Shown: piece by piece, positions 1 through 13,052 of the stretch
Position numbering within the stretch: position 1 is the stretch's first letter
Layout: every line of letters starts with the position of its first letter
Source: Oceanospirillaceae bacterium
GTDB taxonomy: Bacteria > Pseudomonadota > Gammaproteobacteria > Pseudomonadales > Oceanobacteraceae
Assembly: GCA_024234265.1 (NCBI GenBank)
Contig: JACKOM010000010.1
Location: 1-64,000, forward strand
Direction: 5' to 3'
DNA: 64,000 bases
Notes under the pieces: generated by a model
Database searches by the model: none
Told to the model about the DNA's origin: nothing
What the model saw: only the letters and a program-made list of their open reading frames with translations
Program-made: the position numbers and the translations under genes

Positions 1-1374
1 GGATTCAAATGCACCAGAGATATAACGCACAACTGGTACACCGCTGGATGTACTGATAGTTGCAGCCTGTTTGCCTTTCACTTTGATGATGCCGATCATT
101 TCGCCGTCTTTATTTTCTGCCACGGTTAATACTGCGCCGTTGCTGTGACTCAGGGTGGCCTGTTGTTTTGCGCTGTCGGCCGCAATGGTCAGGGTTTTAC
201 CTGCAAAACCAAATACCAGCTTGATATTGCCGTTATCAACAGCATCAGTACTGCCACTTAATAACAGGCTGGTGTTTTTGTCGATGCCAGCAAGAGCTAA
301 TTCGAGTTTAACCTCAAAATCAGCATGAGCATTGTTACTCAGTGCTTGAGCATTTTCTCCGCTTATTTCAGTGGTGATATCCGAGCTGGTATCAGTCTCA
401 GAGTCATAACTATAGTGGCGTTCGGAGAGGTTTAAGAATACTAATTGCAGGTCTTTAATGTTTAGTTTGATGCTAAGTGCAATATTACTGCCCATTTCAT
501 CTTGCAGATCACCAGTGAAGATTAATTGAAGATTATTAATATTGGCTGTGGAATTTATATTGACCGTTTCATTTATAAGCCCGAGATCGCTCTCATAATT
601 CTCGGTTTGATCGTCGGCATCGTTCACATCTGCTTGTATATCTAAGTTGCCTGAAAAAGATAGTTTTTCATCATTTAATTGTTCGAATTTAACTGCTGCG
701 CTGACACTAAATTTATTACTTTCTGAACCAGATGAAATGTCTTCAGATGTGTAATGCCCATCAGTGTAATCATCGGTATAAGAACCGCTATTTGTTTTAC
801 TAAACTGACTCGTTAATTTTCCGTTAGTAACACTGAATATATAATTAGCACTACTTACAAATCCATTGAGGCCAGCGATATCGGCAGAGCCAGAGGTATT
901 TTCTTCGTCTGACCAAATTGGTGTTTCAGACTGGCTATATTCATAGAGTTCCTCATAAGTACCCGTAATATTCAGGTTCACTGCGAAACCATTGATTTCC
1001 TGAATCACGGAATATGTGTTGCCAATGATTAGAACTGTAATGCCGTCCGCGCTGTATTCAGTGTCAGAGTCTTTTTCGATATTGGGGTTCATTGCATCAG
1101 CAATGGTGTACACGGCTTGAATAAAGGTGGCATACATTGCAGATGCTTCATCTTGCCCCAGCATCTGTGCGGCATTTAATTCTTCAGCAAAACTTTCCCC
1201 GCCAGTGGTGATGTCATCTAAATTGGCCGCTGTGTATACATCGCGGACATCAGCCACCATTGCCTTTGCAGTGGCTTCGGCTTGTGCATCACTGATGGAA
1301 TCTTTTTTGTCATCGCCACAGGCGAGCAGGGTAAGGGATAAAACAGATACTAACGAGAGTTTGAGGAATTGCAT
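1..1374 (-). CDS. Secreted lipoprotein of unknown function (3' end outside window)
   Basis: The reverse strand reads open from an ATG at 1374 to the window edge, 458 codons without a stop, so the C-terminus is missing. The protein begins MQFLKLSLVSVLSLTLLACGDDKK: a hydrophobic signal sequence ending in a lipobox (LLAC), so it is very likely a lipidated envelope protein; the Asp after the +1 Cys and Gly leaves its final membrane unclear. The rest is rich in Ser, Thr, Asn, Asp and Glu with alternating beta-type stretches, and contains no motif I recognise. It runs in the same direction as gcvP but is separated from it by the gcvP terminator, so it is its own unit. Function unknown; the call rests on the lipobox only. 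Confidence 0.75.
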   Translation of the reverse strand, partial: MQFLKLSLVSVLSLTLLACGDDKKDSISDAQAEATAKAMVADVRDVYTAANLDDITTGGESFAEELNAAQMLGQDEASAMYATFIQAVYTIADAMNPNIEKDSDTEYSADGITVLIIGNTYSVIQEINGFAVNLNITGTYEELYEYSQSETPIWSDEENTSGSADIAGLNGFVSSANYIFSVTNGKLTSQFSKTNSGSYTDDYTDGHYTSEDISSGSESNKFSVSAAVKFEQLNDEKLSFSGNLDIQADVNDADDQTENYESDLGLINETVNINSTANINNLQLIFTGDLQDEMGSNIALSIKLNIKDLQLVFLNLSERHYSYDSETDTSSDITTEISGENAQALSNNAHADFEVKLELALAGIDKNTSLLLSGSTDAVDNGNIKLVFGFAGKTLTIAADSAKQQATLSHSNGAVLTVAENKDGEMIGIIKVKGKQAATISTSSGVPVVRYISGAFES

Positions 1375-1465
1375 CGCAGCCCTTCATGGGCAAATAGTCA
1401 AAAAGCGGCGCGATATTAACCAGTGGCGTGTGACACCTCAATGGCAAAAGGCTTACAAAGCCCAT

Positions 1466-1490
1466 AAAAAAGCCCGCCAAAGCGGGCTTT
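1466..1490 (-). terminator. Rho-independent terminator of gcvP
   Basis: A perfect 9-bp stem (AAAGCCCGC / GCGGGCTTT, 1469-1477 with 1482-1490) with a 4-nt loop is followed, on the minus strand, by a run of Ts (complement of the As at 1466-1470). It lies 27 bp past the gcvP stop. Confidence 0.85.
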
Positions 1491-1516
1491 CATCACAAGA
1501 TCAGCCTATCGGCTGT

Positions 1517-4384
<2,868 letters not shown>

Positions 4385-4427
4385 GGAATGAACAACCTCT
4401 GGTGGGGATGACAAATTTGGGGCGCGG

Positions 4428-4433
4428 ATTGTA
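4428..4433 (-). promoter_or_regulatory. Candidate -10 element for gcvP
   Basis: On the minus strand TACAAT lies 44 bp before the gcvP ATG, with a weak -35-like TTATGG 17 bp further upstream. A separate promoter is expected because gcvP is not contiguous with gcvTH. Pattern match only. Confidence 0.4.
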
Positions 4434-4609
4434 GCAGATTAGCCGCTTTTCCATAAGGGGGTAGGCACAGCTGTTAACGGGGCCTGCGGGCATGAAACGG
4501 GTAGCCATTGGCCTGTTACTGCGGGTCAACAGAATGTTATGGGCGGTCAAGCAAAAAAACAGCCCGGCTTTTAGGATGCCTGCACTTAATTGTTTTTCAG
4601 GAGCGGCAC

Positions 4610-5119
4610 GTGAATCAGCAGGCGACCTACAGTCACGCAGAACTGCAGTATTTTATGAGCATCGATAAACCGGGTTCTAAATTGCCCTCCGGTAATATGT
4701 CGATGATTGACCGCATAGTGCAAATCAATGCCAGCGGCGGGCGTTATGGCAAGGGTGAAGTGCTTGCCGAATTTGATATCAGCCCGGACAAATGGTTTTT
4801 TGCCTGCCACTTTCCTGGCGATCCGGTAATGCCCGGTTGTCTTGGCCTTGATGCACTGTGGCAGATCGCAGGGTTTTTTCTTTCCTGGTCGGGGCCGTCC
4901 GGCAAGGGCCGCGCCCTGGGCTGCGACAAAGTAAAATTTTTCGGTGAAATTTTACCCAGCACCCTCAAGGTGACGTATCACATCCATGTAAAACGCATTC
5001 TGATTAAAGATATCGCCATGATTATTGCCGACGGTGATGTGTATGCCGATGGCCAGCATATTTACAGTGCTGAAGGTCTTAAGGTGGCGTTTTATCAGTT
5101 ACAGGGGGCTGCGGCATGA
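4610..5119 (+). CDS. fabA: 3-hydroxyacyl-ACP dehydratase/isomerase, FabA type
   Basis: A 169-residue protein that matches FabA throughout. It dehydrates 3-hydroxyacyl-ACP and, in true FabA, isomerises trans-2- to cis-3-decenoyl-ACP, the branch point to unsaturated fatty acids. The active-site His is in [11 protein letters not shown] (H67) and the Asp in CLGLDALWQ (D81); the GRALG segment typical of FabA rather than FabZ is present. The start is the GTG at 4610, preceded by AGGAG with a 6-nt gap, and it gives the family length (E. coli 172); the longer reading frame upstream has no family similarity. The stop overlaps fabB by 4 nt (ATGA), so the two are translationally coupled. First gene of the acyl-chain operon. 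Confidence 0.95.
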   Translation: MNQQATYSHAELQYFMSIDKPGSKLPSGNMSMIDRIVQINASGGRYGKGEVLAEFDISPDKWFFACHFPGDPVMPGCLGLDALWQIAGFFLSWSGPSGKGRALGCDKVKFFGEILPSTLKVTYHIHVKRILIKDIAMIIADGDVYADGQHIYSAEGLKVAFYQLQGAAA

Positions 5120-6354
5120 TATTACGTCACAGCATTCAGCCGCGGCGTGTGGTGATTACCGGCATGGGTATTATTTCCAGCCTGGGTAATAACCTTGAGA
5201 GCGTCAGTCACTCCCTGAAAAATCATACATCCGGTATCGGCATTGACCCTGAATATATTGAGCAGGGTTTGCGCAGCCATGTGTGCGGTTTAATTAAAAT
5301 CGATTTAAGCGAATTAATTGATCGCAAAATGCTGCGTTTTATGGGTGATGCCTCAGGTTATGCTTATCTGGCGGCGCAGCAGGCCATTGCCCAGGCGGGT
5401 TTAAGCGCCGCGGATTTAAGCCATGAAAAAACCGGTTTAATTATGGGGGCGGGCGGCGCCTCCACGCAAAACGTTATCGAATCTGTGGATATTCTGCGCG
5501 CCAGCGGCATTCGCAAAGTGGGCCCGTACCGGGTAACCCGCACCATGTCGAGTGCGATCAACGCGAATTTGTGCACGCAATTTAAAATCCGCGGTTTAAA
5601 TTATTCCGTCACTTCCGCCTGTGCCACCAGTGCCCATTGCATTGGTCTTGCCGCACAACAAATTCAGCTCGGTTTGCAGGATGTGATACTCGCCGGTGGT
5701 GGTGAAGACTGCCACTGGAGTTTGTCACTGTTATTCGATGCCATGGGCGCCATGTCGAGTAAATTTAATCACGCACCACAAACGGCATCGCGCCCGTTTG
5801 ATAAAGAGCGTGATGGTTTTGTGATTTCCGGTGGCGCAGGTGTTTTGGTGCTCGAAGCCCTGGAGCATGCACAGGCCCGTGGTGCACATATTATTGCGGA
5901 AATTACCGGCTTTGGTGCCACCTCCGATGGCCAGGATATGGTCGCGCCCTCCGGTGAAGGGGCGGCGCGTTGTATGCAGCAGGCATTAAGCAGTGCCCGT
6001 GGCCCGGTGGAATATTTAAATGCCCACGGCACCAGCACGCCGGTGGGTGATACTGCGGAATTGCTCGCCATTAAAAAAGTATTTGGCAATGAAGCGCCCC
6101 TGATCAGTTCCACTAAATCCCTGAGTGGCCATGCCCTGGGGGCTGCCGGTGTACACGAAGCCATTTACAGCCTGTTAATGCTGCAACAGGGTTTTATTTG
6201 TGCCTCCGGCAATATTGTTAACCCTGATGATGCCGCCGAAGGTTTACCGATACTTACCCACACCAGCTCACGCTCTTTAAACCGGGTGATGTCCAACAGT
6301 TTTGGTTTTGGTGGCACCAATGCCAGCCTGATTTTCGAACGTTTTATTGCCTGA
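5116..6354 (+). CDS. fabB: Beta-ketoacyl-ACP synthase I, FabB type
   Basis: A 412-residue ketosynthase that condenses malonyl-ACP with an acyl-ACP, and in FabB enzymes elongates the cis-3-decenoyl product of FabA. The catalytic triad is visible: Cys169 in SACATSAHC, His304 in [11 protein letters not shown] and His339 in GHALGAAGV. The segments [14 protein letters not shown] and the C-terminal [13 protein letters not shown] are typical of FabB rather than FabF. It overlaps fabA by 4 nt, giving the classical fabAB pair, but here the pair heads a longer operon. A 23-bp gap precedes the fused carboxylase. Whether this is the only fabAB in the genome cannot be seen from this window. Confidence 0.95.
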   Translation: MILRHSIQPRRVVITGMGIISSLGNNLESVSHSLKNHTSGIGIDPEYIEQGLRSHVCGLIKIDLSELIDRKMLRFMGDASGYAYLAAQQAIAQAGLSAADLSHEKTGLIMGAGGASTQNVIESVDILRASGIRKVGPYRVTRTMSSAINANLCTQFKIRGLNYSVTSACATSAHCIGLAAQQIQLGLQDVILAGGGEDCHWSLSLLFDAMGAMSSKFNHAPQTASRPFDKERDGFVISGGAGVLVLEALEHAQARGAHIIAEITGFGATSDGQDMVAPSGEGAARCMQQALSSARGPVEYLNAHGTSTPVGDTAELLAIKKVFGNEAPLISSTKSLSGHALGAAGVHEAIYSLLMLQQGFICASGNIVNPDDAAEGLPILTHTSSRSLNRVMSNSFGFGGTNASLIFERFIA

Positions 6355-6377
6355 AGCTGATATTCAATTTTAAAAAA

Positions 6378-9300
6378 GTGCGCATTATGAACAGGATTAA
6401 AACGCCATTAAATACACAGCAGGGAGCAGAACCTGCGGACATTTTCAGTGCATTAAATCTCGAGATTGATAACACTGTGCTGAATTTTATGCAGGGCGCG
6501 GCTGCGAAGACGGCAACAGGTTCATTCTGCGCGCCCGGGGTTTTAATCAACCAGGCCGGTTATTTAAAAACCCTCAGTGATCATGCCTACGAGCGGGCGG
6601 TGATAAATCCCGTGCAGGCCAAACAACGTTTATCAGCTAAACAAATTTTACAGGCACTCGATCCGCAGCATATTTGCATACTTGATGCGGGCGCTTTATA
6701 TGCGGCTGAGATAAACCTGCACTGCCCACGGGGTGAGGTGGTAACCTTCGGGGTCATTGCCCAGAACCGCGAATATCAGGCCGGTGTGTGGAGTCCTGCC
6801 CTGCATCAGCAAGCGGCGCAGCTTGCACAACAATTGGCGGCGCGCTCGATACCGGTATTAACGTTGATTGATACCCCGGGGGCGGATGCCGGTGAACAGG
6901 CCAATGCACAATTGCAGGCCCATGTTATTTCCGCGTTAATCAGTGAAATGATGGCCCTGCCAGTACCAAGCCTGGCGGTTATTGTGGGCTGTGGTTATTC
7001 CGGGGGGGCAATTCCCCTTGCGGCGGCAAATTTATTGTTCGCCACCCGCGGCAGTGTGTTCAGTACAATACAACCCGAGGGCCTGGCGAGCATTGCACGC
7101 AAACAACATCTGAGCTGGCAGGCCTGCGCAAAAATTGTTGGCATATCCGCACCGGAATTATTTGCCGCAGGTTTAATTGATGGTGTGATTGATTTTGACC
7201 CCTGTGATGCAGAGCCGGACCTTGCCAATTTGCGTCTCGCCCTGCTTGCCGCCTTACAGCATATTCAGCATAATGCCGCGCAAGCGATGCAAACATCACA
7301 AGTGGTAACGGCTGATGATAATTCCGTTTATCGCCGCCTGCGTTACCTGGCGCAGATAAAACGCCTGCAATCCCCCCCTCTGCATGGCAATTCACTGATA
7401 CCGGCAGCACCTTCCATATATAACGCCGCGTCAGATGATGTTTTGCCGGTAAAACCTGTCACCCAACAACAGCGGTTTAATGACTGGCTCAGTGCCCATG
7501 ATGCACTTGCCTATTACAGCGATCTGGAAAAAGCAGCCAGCCATTACCACAGGGCTGCCATTCACCATCATTCACAGAAATACAAACAGGCCAAAAACCA
7601 GCTGGCGATCGAAGTGGTTATGCATTTGTATAATTACTGGAAAGCCGATGGCAAAGATTTATTGGCACAGTGCCTGATTTATCTTGAGCAGCCTGAGTTC
7701 ATACAAGCGCAACAGGTACAAACCTTGAGTACAATTCAGGGTGTCATAAACGCAGCAGATTTAAATGCTGAATTACGCAGTGCCTGCCAGAATATGTTGC
7801 TATTTGATGCCCTGTATGACGGCATAATAGGTTCGCTGAATATTATTGCCGCCCAGGCCAACAATGAGCATGTTATTTCGCAGCAATCGATAGCGGCGTT
7901 ATTAAATGCTGCCCGCCAGCAAGTGTTAGCGCAACAGGGGGCACACCCTGTTTTCACCAGTATGGCCAGCTTTGAAAGCTGGTTGCGCGAATTACCCAGA
8001 TTGCACAACCTCAGTGTTTTTTTACGTCAGGTGGAATCCTGGAAAACCCTGCAGCACACGCGTTTATGTGATGCTTTGTTGTGCTTAATTACATATTTAT
8101 TTGAGCATCTGATTCCACAATATTTCCGTGCCCGTAAACAAGGGGCTAGTTACAACGGCAAAATAAATCCACAGTTTATCGGGCGAAAACGGGATTTCTG
8201 GCACCGTTTGGCAATGGCATGCTGTGATTTACAGATTCAGCAATTACAACGGGAAAACCATGTGCACTGGCCCAGCTGGTCAACATGGGTAAAACACTTA
8301 CAAGTGGATTTTAAAGCGCAATTAACCGGTCTGGTCAGCACTGACCCCCGCCATTTCCCCGGTTTTGCCGCGAGTATTAAAAACGCCCTGGACGCAGGTG
8401 ATCAGGCCTGTGGTCTGGTGGTGGGCATTGCACAGCACTGCAACGGGCAGCATTTTGGCCTGGCCATTTCCAATACCCATTTTCAGGCTGGGGCGATTGA
8501 TATGGCCGCAGGCCTGCGCATGTTGTGGTTGATTGAAACCTGCCGTGAAAAAGGTCTGCCGCTGGTGGGTATTATTTCCTCCGGTGGTATGCAAACCAAA
8601 GAAGGTGCCGCTTCGTTATTTTCCATGCCGGTGCTCAATGAAGCCCTTTCGCAATATTACCTTGCAACGTCTATACGCCCCCTGATGCTGGGGTTTGCCG
8701 ATTGTACCGGCGGCGCCCAGGCAAGTTTTGTTACCCATCCATTTGTGGATACCTGGTATATCAGCGGTGCGAATATTCCCTTTGCCGGGCAGGTAGTGGT
8801 GCCGGCGTATTTACCGGCGCGGGTGTGTCTGGCGAATTATGTGCAGCAATTTTCTGATGTGTCCTTCGCCGGGGGCTATAAAACGCCGTTGCAGGGTTTA
8901 GTACGTAATCCGTTTAATGTGGAATTTGAAGATGCATTACGGGCCATTGATCCGCATATATGCGCTGGCGAAATTGATATCCAGGATTTATTGGCAGCCC
9001 ATCTGCAGGCGGAAAAACCCGCGTCAAGGTTTTATGAAAATATGCTTCGGCCAAAACGCTTTGCACCTCTGCACAAAGTACTGGTGCACGCCCGTGGTTG
9101 CACCGCAGTGAAACTGATCAATGATATTCATGCAGAAAAATTATCGGTTGTGTTAGTGCAATCCGATCCGGATATGCACAGCCATGTGGCGCAATTATTA
9201 ACGGGGAATGACGAATTATATTGCCTGGGTGGCTCAACACCGGATGAAAGTTACCTTAACGCCAATAGTGTGCTGCGTATTGCCCATATCAGTGCCGCGG

Positions 9301-10796
9301 ATGCGTTACACCCCGGCATAGGATTTTTATCTGAAGATCCGCAATTCGCCTATCGGTGTGAGCAACAGGGCCTTAATTTCATTGGCCCAGCGCACCAGAC
9401 CATTGCGTGCATGGGTGATAAGGCCCAGGCCCTGAATGCAGCGATTAAAGCCAACATCCCGGTGGTGCCGGGTAGTTATTGCATATTAAAAGATGTGCAG
9501 GATGCCAGATCACATGCCGCCAGGGTGGGGTACCCATTGATTTTAAAAGCGGTATTTGGCGGTGGTGGCAAAGGCATAGCGGTGATCGAAAACGAAGCCC
9601 AGCTGGCCAGCAATTTTAAACGTCTCACACTTGAAGCGAAATCAGCCTTCGGACGCGGTGATCTCTATCTGGAAAAATTTATCAGCCACATGCGCCATGT
9701 GGAAGTGCAGATCTTACGTGACGCATATGGTTGCACAAAAATTTTGGGTATCCGCGATTGCAGTGTGCAGCGCAATAATCAGAAGTTAATCGAAGAATCC
9801 GCCTCAGGTGTGTTGCACCCCTTGTTAGTGGCAGAGATGCAGGATGCAGCAACCGCCCTGGCCAATGCGGTGGATTATTGTGGTGCAGGCACAGTTGAAT
9901 TTATTTTCGATTTAAATGCGCAGCAATTTTATTTCATGGAAATGAATACCCGCTTGCAGGTTGAACACCCGGTAACGGAAATGGTCAGTGGTATTCAGAT
10001 TGTGCAGCAGCAATTACGTATCGCGGCGGGTGAATCCATCAATGATTTGACGGTGCAACAACAGGGTTACGCTATTGAAGCGCGTATAACCGCTGAGCGT
10101 ATTGAGTTGCACAATGGGCAGATTATCACCCATCCATCACCGGGTATTATCAGTGAACTTGTCTGGCCCGATATTCCGGGCATCCGCATTATCAGTTGTG
10201 TGGCTGAAGGCAACAGGGTGGAATCGTTTTACGACAGTTTGATTATTCAGGTTATCGCCCGGGCCGAAAACAGAGAGGCGGCGATCACAACTTTACACAT
10301 TTTTTTAAGCCAGCTGCAGATTAACGGCATTAATACGAATATTCCCCTATTGCTGACGGTATTAGAGGATGAAATATTTTGCGCCGACCAGCACAATACC
10401 GCTTTTTTAAGCGAAATGGCGGCACGTTTGCCGGCAAATTCTCTGCATTCATCAGTATGTCATGCTGATCATGCACAGTGGCGGGCCTTGATTCATGTGC
10501 CCGGCAGCCCGGCATTAAAAGTATTTTCCCCCGGCAACGGTATTTTTTACAGCGCAGCATCCCCGCAGGATGAGCCCTTTGTAAAAAAAGGTGCATTGGT
10601 CAGTGTGACAGATACCTTGTGTCTGTTTGAGGCCATGAAATTATACCGGCCATTTGCTCTTTATGAACTTAATCATCCGCAATATGAACTGTATCCCGCG
10701 CATCTGCAGTTCAAAATTCAGCATATCAATGTCAGTGACGGGCAATGCATTAACGCAGGTGATCTGCTGTTTGTACTTGAACCCGTAACATACTAA
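6378..10796 (+). CDS. Single-chain acetyl/acyl-CoA carboxylase: CT-alpha, linker, CT-beta, biotin carboxylase, biotin carrier
   Basis: A 1472-residue fusion carrying all four acetyl-CoA carboxylase parts, inferred to make malonyl-CoA for the operon. Approximate layout: 80-300 AccA-like carboxyltransferase ([10 protein letters not shown] at 161-170, [21 protein letters not shown]); 340-640 a mostly helical region I do not recognise; 650-875 AccD-like crotonase fold ([28 protein letters not shown]), without the AccD zinc finger; 890-1345 biotin carboxylase ([48 protein letters not shown], all key segments kept); 1370-1472 biotin carrier with the acceptor Lys1421 in EAMKL. The AccA half precedes the AccD half, the reverse of ordinary fused carboxyltransferases. 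The start may be the GTG at 6378 or the ATG at 6387; neither has a strong ribosome site. Propionyl- or longer acyl-CoA as substrate is possible. Confidence 0.85.
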   Translation: MRIMNRIKTPLNTQQGAEPADIFSALNLEIDNTVLNFMQGAAAKTATGSFCAPGVLINQAGYLKTLSDHAYERAVINPVQAKQRLSAKQILQALDPQHICILDAGALYAAEINLHCPRGEVVTFGVIAQNREYQAGVWSPALHQQAAQLAQQLAARSIPVLTLIDTPGADAGEQANAQLQAHVISALISEMMALPVPSLAVIVGCGYSGGAIPLAAANLLFATRGSVFSTIQPEGLASIARKQHLSWQACAKIVGISAPELFAAGLIDGVIDFDPCDAEPDLANLRLALLAALQHIQHNAAQAMQTSQVVTADDNSVYRRLRYLAQIKRLQSPPLHGNSLIPAAPSIYNAASDDVLPVKPVTQQQRFNDWLSAHDALAYYSDLEKAASHYHRAAIHHHSQKYKQAKNQLAIEVVMHLYNYWKADGKDLLAQCLIYLEQPEFIQAQQVQTLSTIQGVINAADLNAELRSACQNMLLFDALYDGIIGSLNIIAAQANNEHVISQQSIAALLNAARQQVLAQQGAHPVFTSMASFESWLRELPRLHNLSVFLRQVESWKTLQHTRLCDALLCLITYLFEHLIPQYFRARKQGASYNGKINPQFIGRKRDFWHRLAMACCDLQIQQLQRENHVHWPSWSTWVKHLQVDFKAQLTGLVSTDPRHFPGFAASIKNALDAGDQACGLVVGIAQHCNGQHFGLAISNTHFQAGAIDMAAGLRMLWLIETCREKGLPLVGIISSGGMQTKEGAASLFSMPVLNEALSQYYLATSIRPLMLGFADCTGGAQASFVTHPFVDTWYISGANIPFAGQVVVPAYLPARVCLANYVQQFSDVSFAGGYKTPLQGLVRNPFNVEFEDALRAIDPHICAGEIDIQDLLAAHLQAEKPASRFYENMLRPKRFAPLHKVLVHARGCTAVKLINDIHAEKLSVVLVQSDPDMHSHVAQLLTGNDELYCLGGSTPDESYLNANSVLRIAHISAADALHPGIGFLSEDPQFAYRCEQQGLNFIGPAHQTIACMGDKAQALNAAIKANIPVVPGSYCILKDVQDARSHAARVGYPLILKAVFGGGGKGIAVIENEAQLASNFKRLTLEAKSAFGRGDLYLEKFISHMRHVEVQILRDAYGCTKILGIRDCSVQRNNQKLIEESASGVLHPLLVAEMQDAATALANAVDYCGAGTVEFIFDLNAQQFYFMEMNTRLQVEHPVTEMVSGIQIVQQQLRIAAGESINDLTVQQQGYAIEARITAERIELHNGQIITHPSPGIISELVWPDIPGIRIISCVAEGNRVESFYDSLIIQVIARAENREAAITTLHIFLSQLQINGINTNIPLLLTVLEDEIFCADQHNTAFLSEMAARLPANSLHSSVCHADHAQWRALIHVPGSPALKVFSPGNGIFYSAASPQDEPFVKKGALVSVTDTLCLFEAMKLYRPFALYELNHPQYELYPAHLQFKIQHINVSDGQCINAGDLLFVLEPVTY

Positions 10797-10822
10797 CCAA
10801 CCAGAAAAGTGAGGAAATAAAA

Positions 10823-11062
10823 ATGTCAGATATTCAACAGCGCCTGTTTAACGTTGTCAGTGAGCAGCTGGGTGTGGAGGTGGACAAAATTACCCCTGCA
10901 TCACGTTTTATCGAAGATCTTGGTGCGGATTCACTGGATACCGTTGAATTAATTATGGCGATTGAAGAGCAACTGGATATTGAAATTCAGGACTCCGAAG
11001 CGGAAAAATTCTTTACCGTGCAGGATGTGCTGGATTACATCGCGAACCATGTAGCAGCCTGA
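10823..11062 (+). CDS. Acyl carrier protein
   Basis: A 79-residue acidic protein with the standard ACP layout. The 4'-phosphopantetheine attachment serine is S37 in [19 protein letters not shown], and helix III ends in VQDVLDYI. A good ribosome site (GTGAGGAA) precedes the ATG at 10823. Its place between the carboxylase and the acyltransferase suggests a carrier dedicated to this operon; the housekeeping acpP is normally next to fabD, fabG and fabF, none of which is here. A phosphopantetheinyl transferase from elsewhere must activate it. Confidence 0.93.
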   Translation: MSDIQQRLFNVVSEQLGVEVDKITPASRFIEDLGADSLDTVELIMAIEEQLDIEIQDSEAEKFFTVQDVLDYIANHVAA

Positions 11063-11087
11063 ATTAAGATCTGACGCGGAGGTACGC

Positions 11088-11834
11088 ATGGCAAGTTTGT
11101 GGCACACAATAAAACTCGTGTTGTTTTATGTAAGCTGTTATTTGCTTGCGACATGCGTGGCTCTGTATCTGCTTGTCTTTGGGCGTTTTATGCCCGAGGC
11201 AAAAAAGAATATTTTTAAACACCGCTGTATAAGTGTGATTATGTGGCTGGTGAAGGTATTTTTTTCTATCCGCATCAGTATTGAAAATCCGCACCTATTG
11301 CCTGCGGAACCCTGTGTGCTGATGGCTAATCATCAAAGCAGTCTGGAAACTTTTTTTCTGCAACTCCTGTGTGAACCTATGAGTGTTGTATTAAAAAAAG
11401 AGCTGGTTGGTTCCGTTTTATTACGCAGTGCTTTATCCCTTGCGGACCCTGTACCCCTGGACCGCAGTAAACCTGCGCAGGCCTACCGTGATTTATTAAA
11501 AGAGGGCAGCCTGCGATTACAGAAACAACGCTGCATTCTGATATTCCCCGAAGGCACCCGCGTAAAAATTGGTGAGCAGGGCAAATTTAACCGCGGTGCC
11601 GCATCCCTGGCGCACCGTGCGCAGGTACCACTGGTGCCGGTCGCGCATAATGCGGGTTTATGCTGGCCACCTGTTGTGCACCCACAGCATACCCACATCC
11701 GGGTGCGCATAGGTGCAGCCCTCGATGCGCGCAACCTCTCCCTCGACGAATTATATTTGCAATCCTGTGCTTGGCTGCAGGAAAACCGCGATGCGCTGAT
11801 TTCAGCTGCGCAAAAAAACGTCACCCCTCAATAA
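11088..11834 (+). CDS. PlsC-like 1-acyl-sn-glycerol-3-phosphate acyltransferase
   Basis: A 248-residue membrane-attached acyltransferase with one N-terminal hydrophobic segment (about residues 8-32). The PlsC motif I is NHQSSLET (H82, E87), an HX4E version of HX4D that also occurs in a known PlsC subgroup; motif III is FPEGTRVKIGEQGKFNRG and motif IV VPLVPVAHNAG. It would move acyl chains from ACP or CoA onto lysophosphatidate or a similar acceptor. Ribosome site CGGAGG at 11076-11082. In this operon it is the natural exit step that moves the chain made by FabA/FabB into a lipid. The exact acceptor cannot be told from sequence. Confidence 0.88.
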   Translation: MASLWHTIKLVLFYVSCYLLATCVALYLLVFGRFMPEAKKNIFKHRCISVIMWLVKVFFSIRISIENPHLLPAEPCVLMANHQSSLETFFLQLLCEPMSVVLKKELVGSVLLRSALSLADPVPLDRSKPAQAYRDLLKEGSLRLQKQRCILIFPEGTRVKIGEQGKFNRGAASLAHRAQVPLVPVAHNAGLCWPPVVHPQHTHIRVRIGAALDARNLSLDELYLQSCAWLQENRDALISAAQKNVTPQ

Positions 11835-11849
11835 TAAAAGGAATCAAGT

Positions 11850-13037
11850 GTGTCCGTTATCAGCCCAAAAATTCGTGGTGCATTATGTGTAAATGCCAAT
11901 CCGCAGGGTTGCAGCCAGAATGTGCAATATCAGATTGATACGTGTGAGCGGGCCATGGCTGCTTACACTTTGCCGGATATTATTCCCAAAACTGTGTTAA
12001 TTATTGGTGGCTCAGCGGGTTATGGGCTTGCCTCGCGGATTGTCAGTCAGGTTTTTTTTAAGGCGCAGACAATCTCGGTGGTATTTGAAAAGGAACCCAG
12101 CGCCCATAAAACCGGTTCCGCTGGCTGGTATAACAATTTTGCTGTCAATGAATTTGCCGTTGAGCAGGGCAACCTGGATATCGCCATCAATGCCGATGCA
12201 TTTCAGGCAAGCACAAAACAGCAGGTAATTGACGTTTTAAAGCAGCGTGGCCTGCAGGTGGATTTACTGGTGTACAGTGTGGCGGCACCACGGCGCAGCG
12301 TGCCGGAAAATAATACAGAGGTTGTGTATCAATCGGTGATCAAACCCATAGATCAGGCGTTTACAGGCCAAACCTATGATATAAACAAAGGCCAGTTACA
12401 GGCCTTCGCCATAGATGCTGCGTCTGCCCAAGAAATTCAACATACCATTAAAGTGATGGGCGGTGAGGACTGGCAGTTATGGGTGCAGGCTTTGCAAAAT
12501 GCCGCTGTCCTGGCGGCTGATTTTCAAACCGTGGCCTTCAGTTATCTGGGTGGGGATGTGACCCGGGCCATTTATCACGATGGCACTTTAGGGCGTGCCA
12601 AAGAAGATTTAGAAAAATGCTGTGAAAATATCAACGGCCTGTTAGCGCAGCAAACTGCGCAACGCAGAGCCACTATGCCTCCCGCTAAAGTTGCGGTTTT
12701 AAAGGCTATAGTGACCCAATCCAGCGCGGCTATTCCATCCTTATCGGTTTATATTTCTGCCCTGTACAAAGTGATGAAAGAGCAGGGTAATCACGAAGAT
12801 TGTATTGCGCAGATCATTCGCCTGTTTACCACGGGCCTGTACCCGCCGGGTGCCTTAACCTGTAACATAGACAAAGCCTACCGGCTGCGTTTAGATGAGT
12901 TCGAACTCGCCGCGGCAACCCAGGCAGAGGTGAAACTGCTGGTGCAGAACATTCAGCCGGGTGATATTGAGGGTGTGGTTGATTTTAAAAGTTTTAAACA
13001 GGATTTTTTGCAGTTATTTGGTTTTGCCTGGGGCTAA
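11850..13037 (+). CDS. fabV: Enoyl-ACP/CoA reductase, FabV (TER) type
   Basis: A 395-residue NADH-dependent trans-2-enoyl reductase, the usual FabV length. It shows the family N-terminus (IRGALCVNANPQGC), the nucleotide loop IGGSAGYGLASRI near 52-64, the AGWYNN segment and the Y-X8-K active site (Y242, K251). It would carry out the final reduction of each elongation cycle; FabV enzymes are known to be insensitive to triclosan. It starts at a GTG (11850) with AAGGAA 7 nt upstream, 15 nt after plsC, and is followed 15 nt later by the regulator gene. It supplies the reductase that fabA and fabB lack. Confidence 0.94.
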   Translation: MSVISPKIRGALCVNANPQGCSQNVQYQIDTCERAMAAYTLPDIIPKTVLIIGGSAGYGLASRIVSQVFFKAQTISVVFEKEPSAHKTGSAGWYNNFAVNEFAVEQGNLDIAINADAFQASTKQQVIDVLKQRGLQVDLLVYSVAAPRRSVPENNTEVVYQSVIKPIDQAFTGQTYDINKGQLQAFAIDAASAQEIQHTIKVMGGEDWQLWVQALQNAAVLAADFQTVAFSYLGGDVTRAIYHDGTLGRAKEDLEKCCENINGLLAQQTAQRRATMPPAKVAVLKAIVTQSSAAIPSLSVYISALYKVMKEQGNHEDCIAQIIRLFTTGLYPPGALTCNIDKAYRLRLDEFELAAATQAEVKLLVQNIQPGDIEGVVDFKSFKQDFLQLFGFAWG

Positions 13038-13052
13038 GGGCTTGGTAACAAG

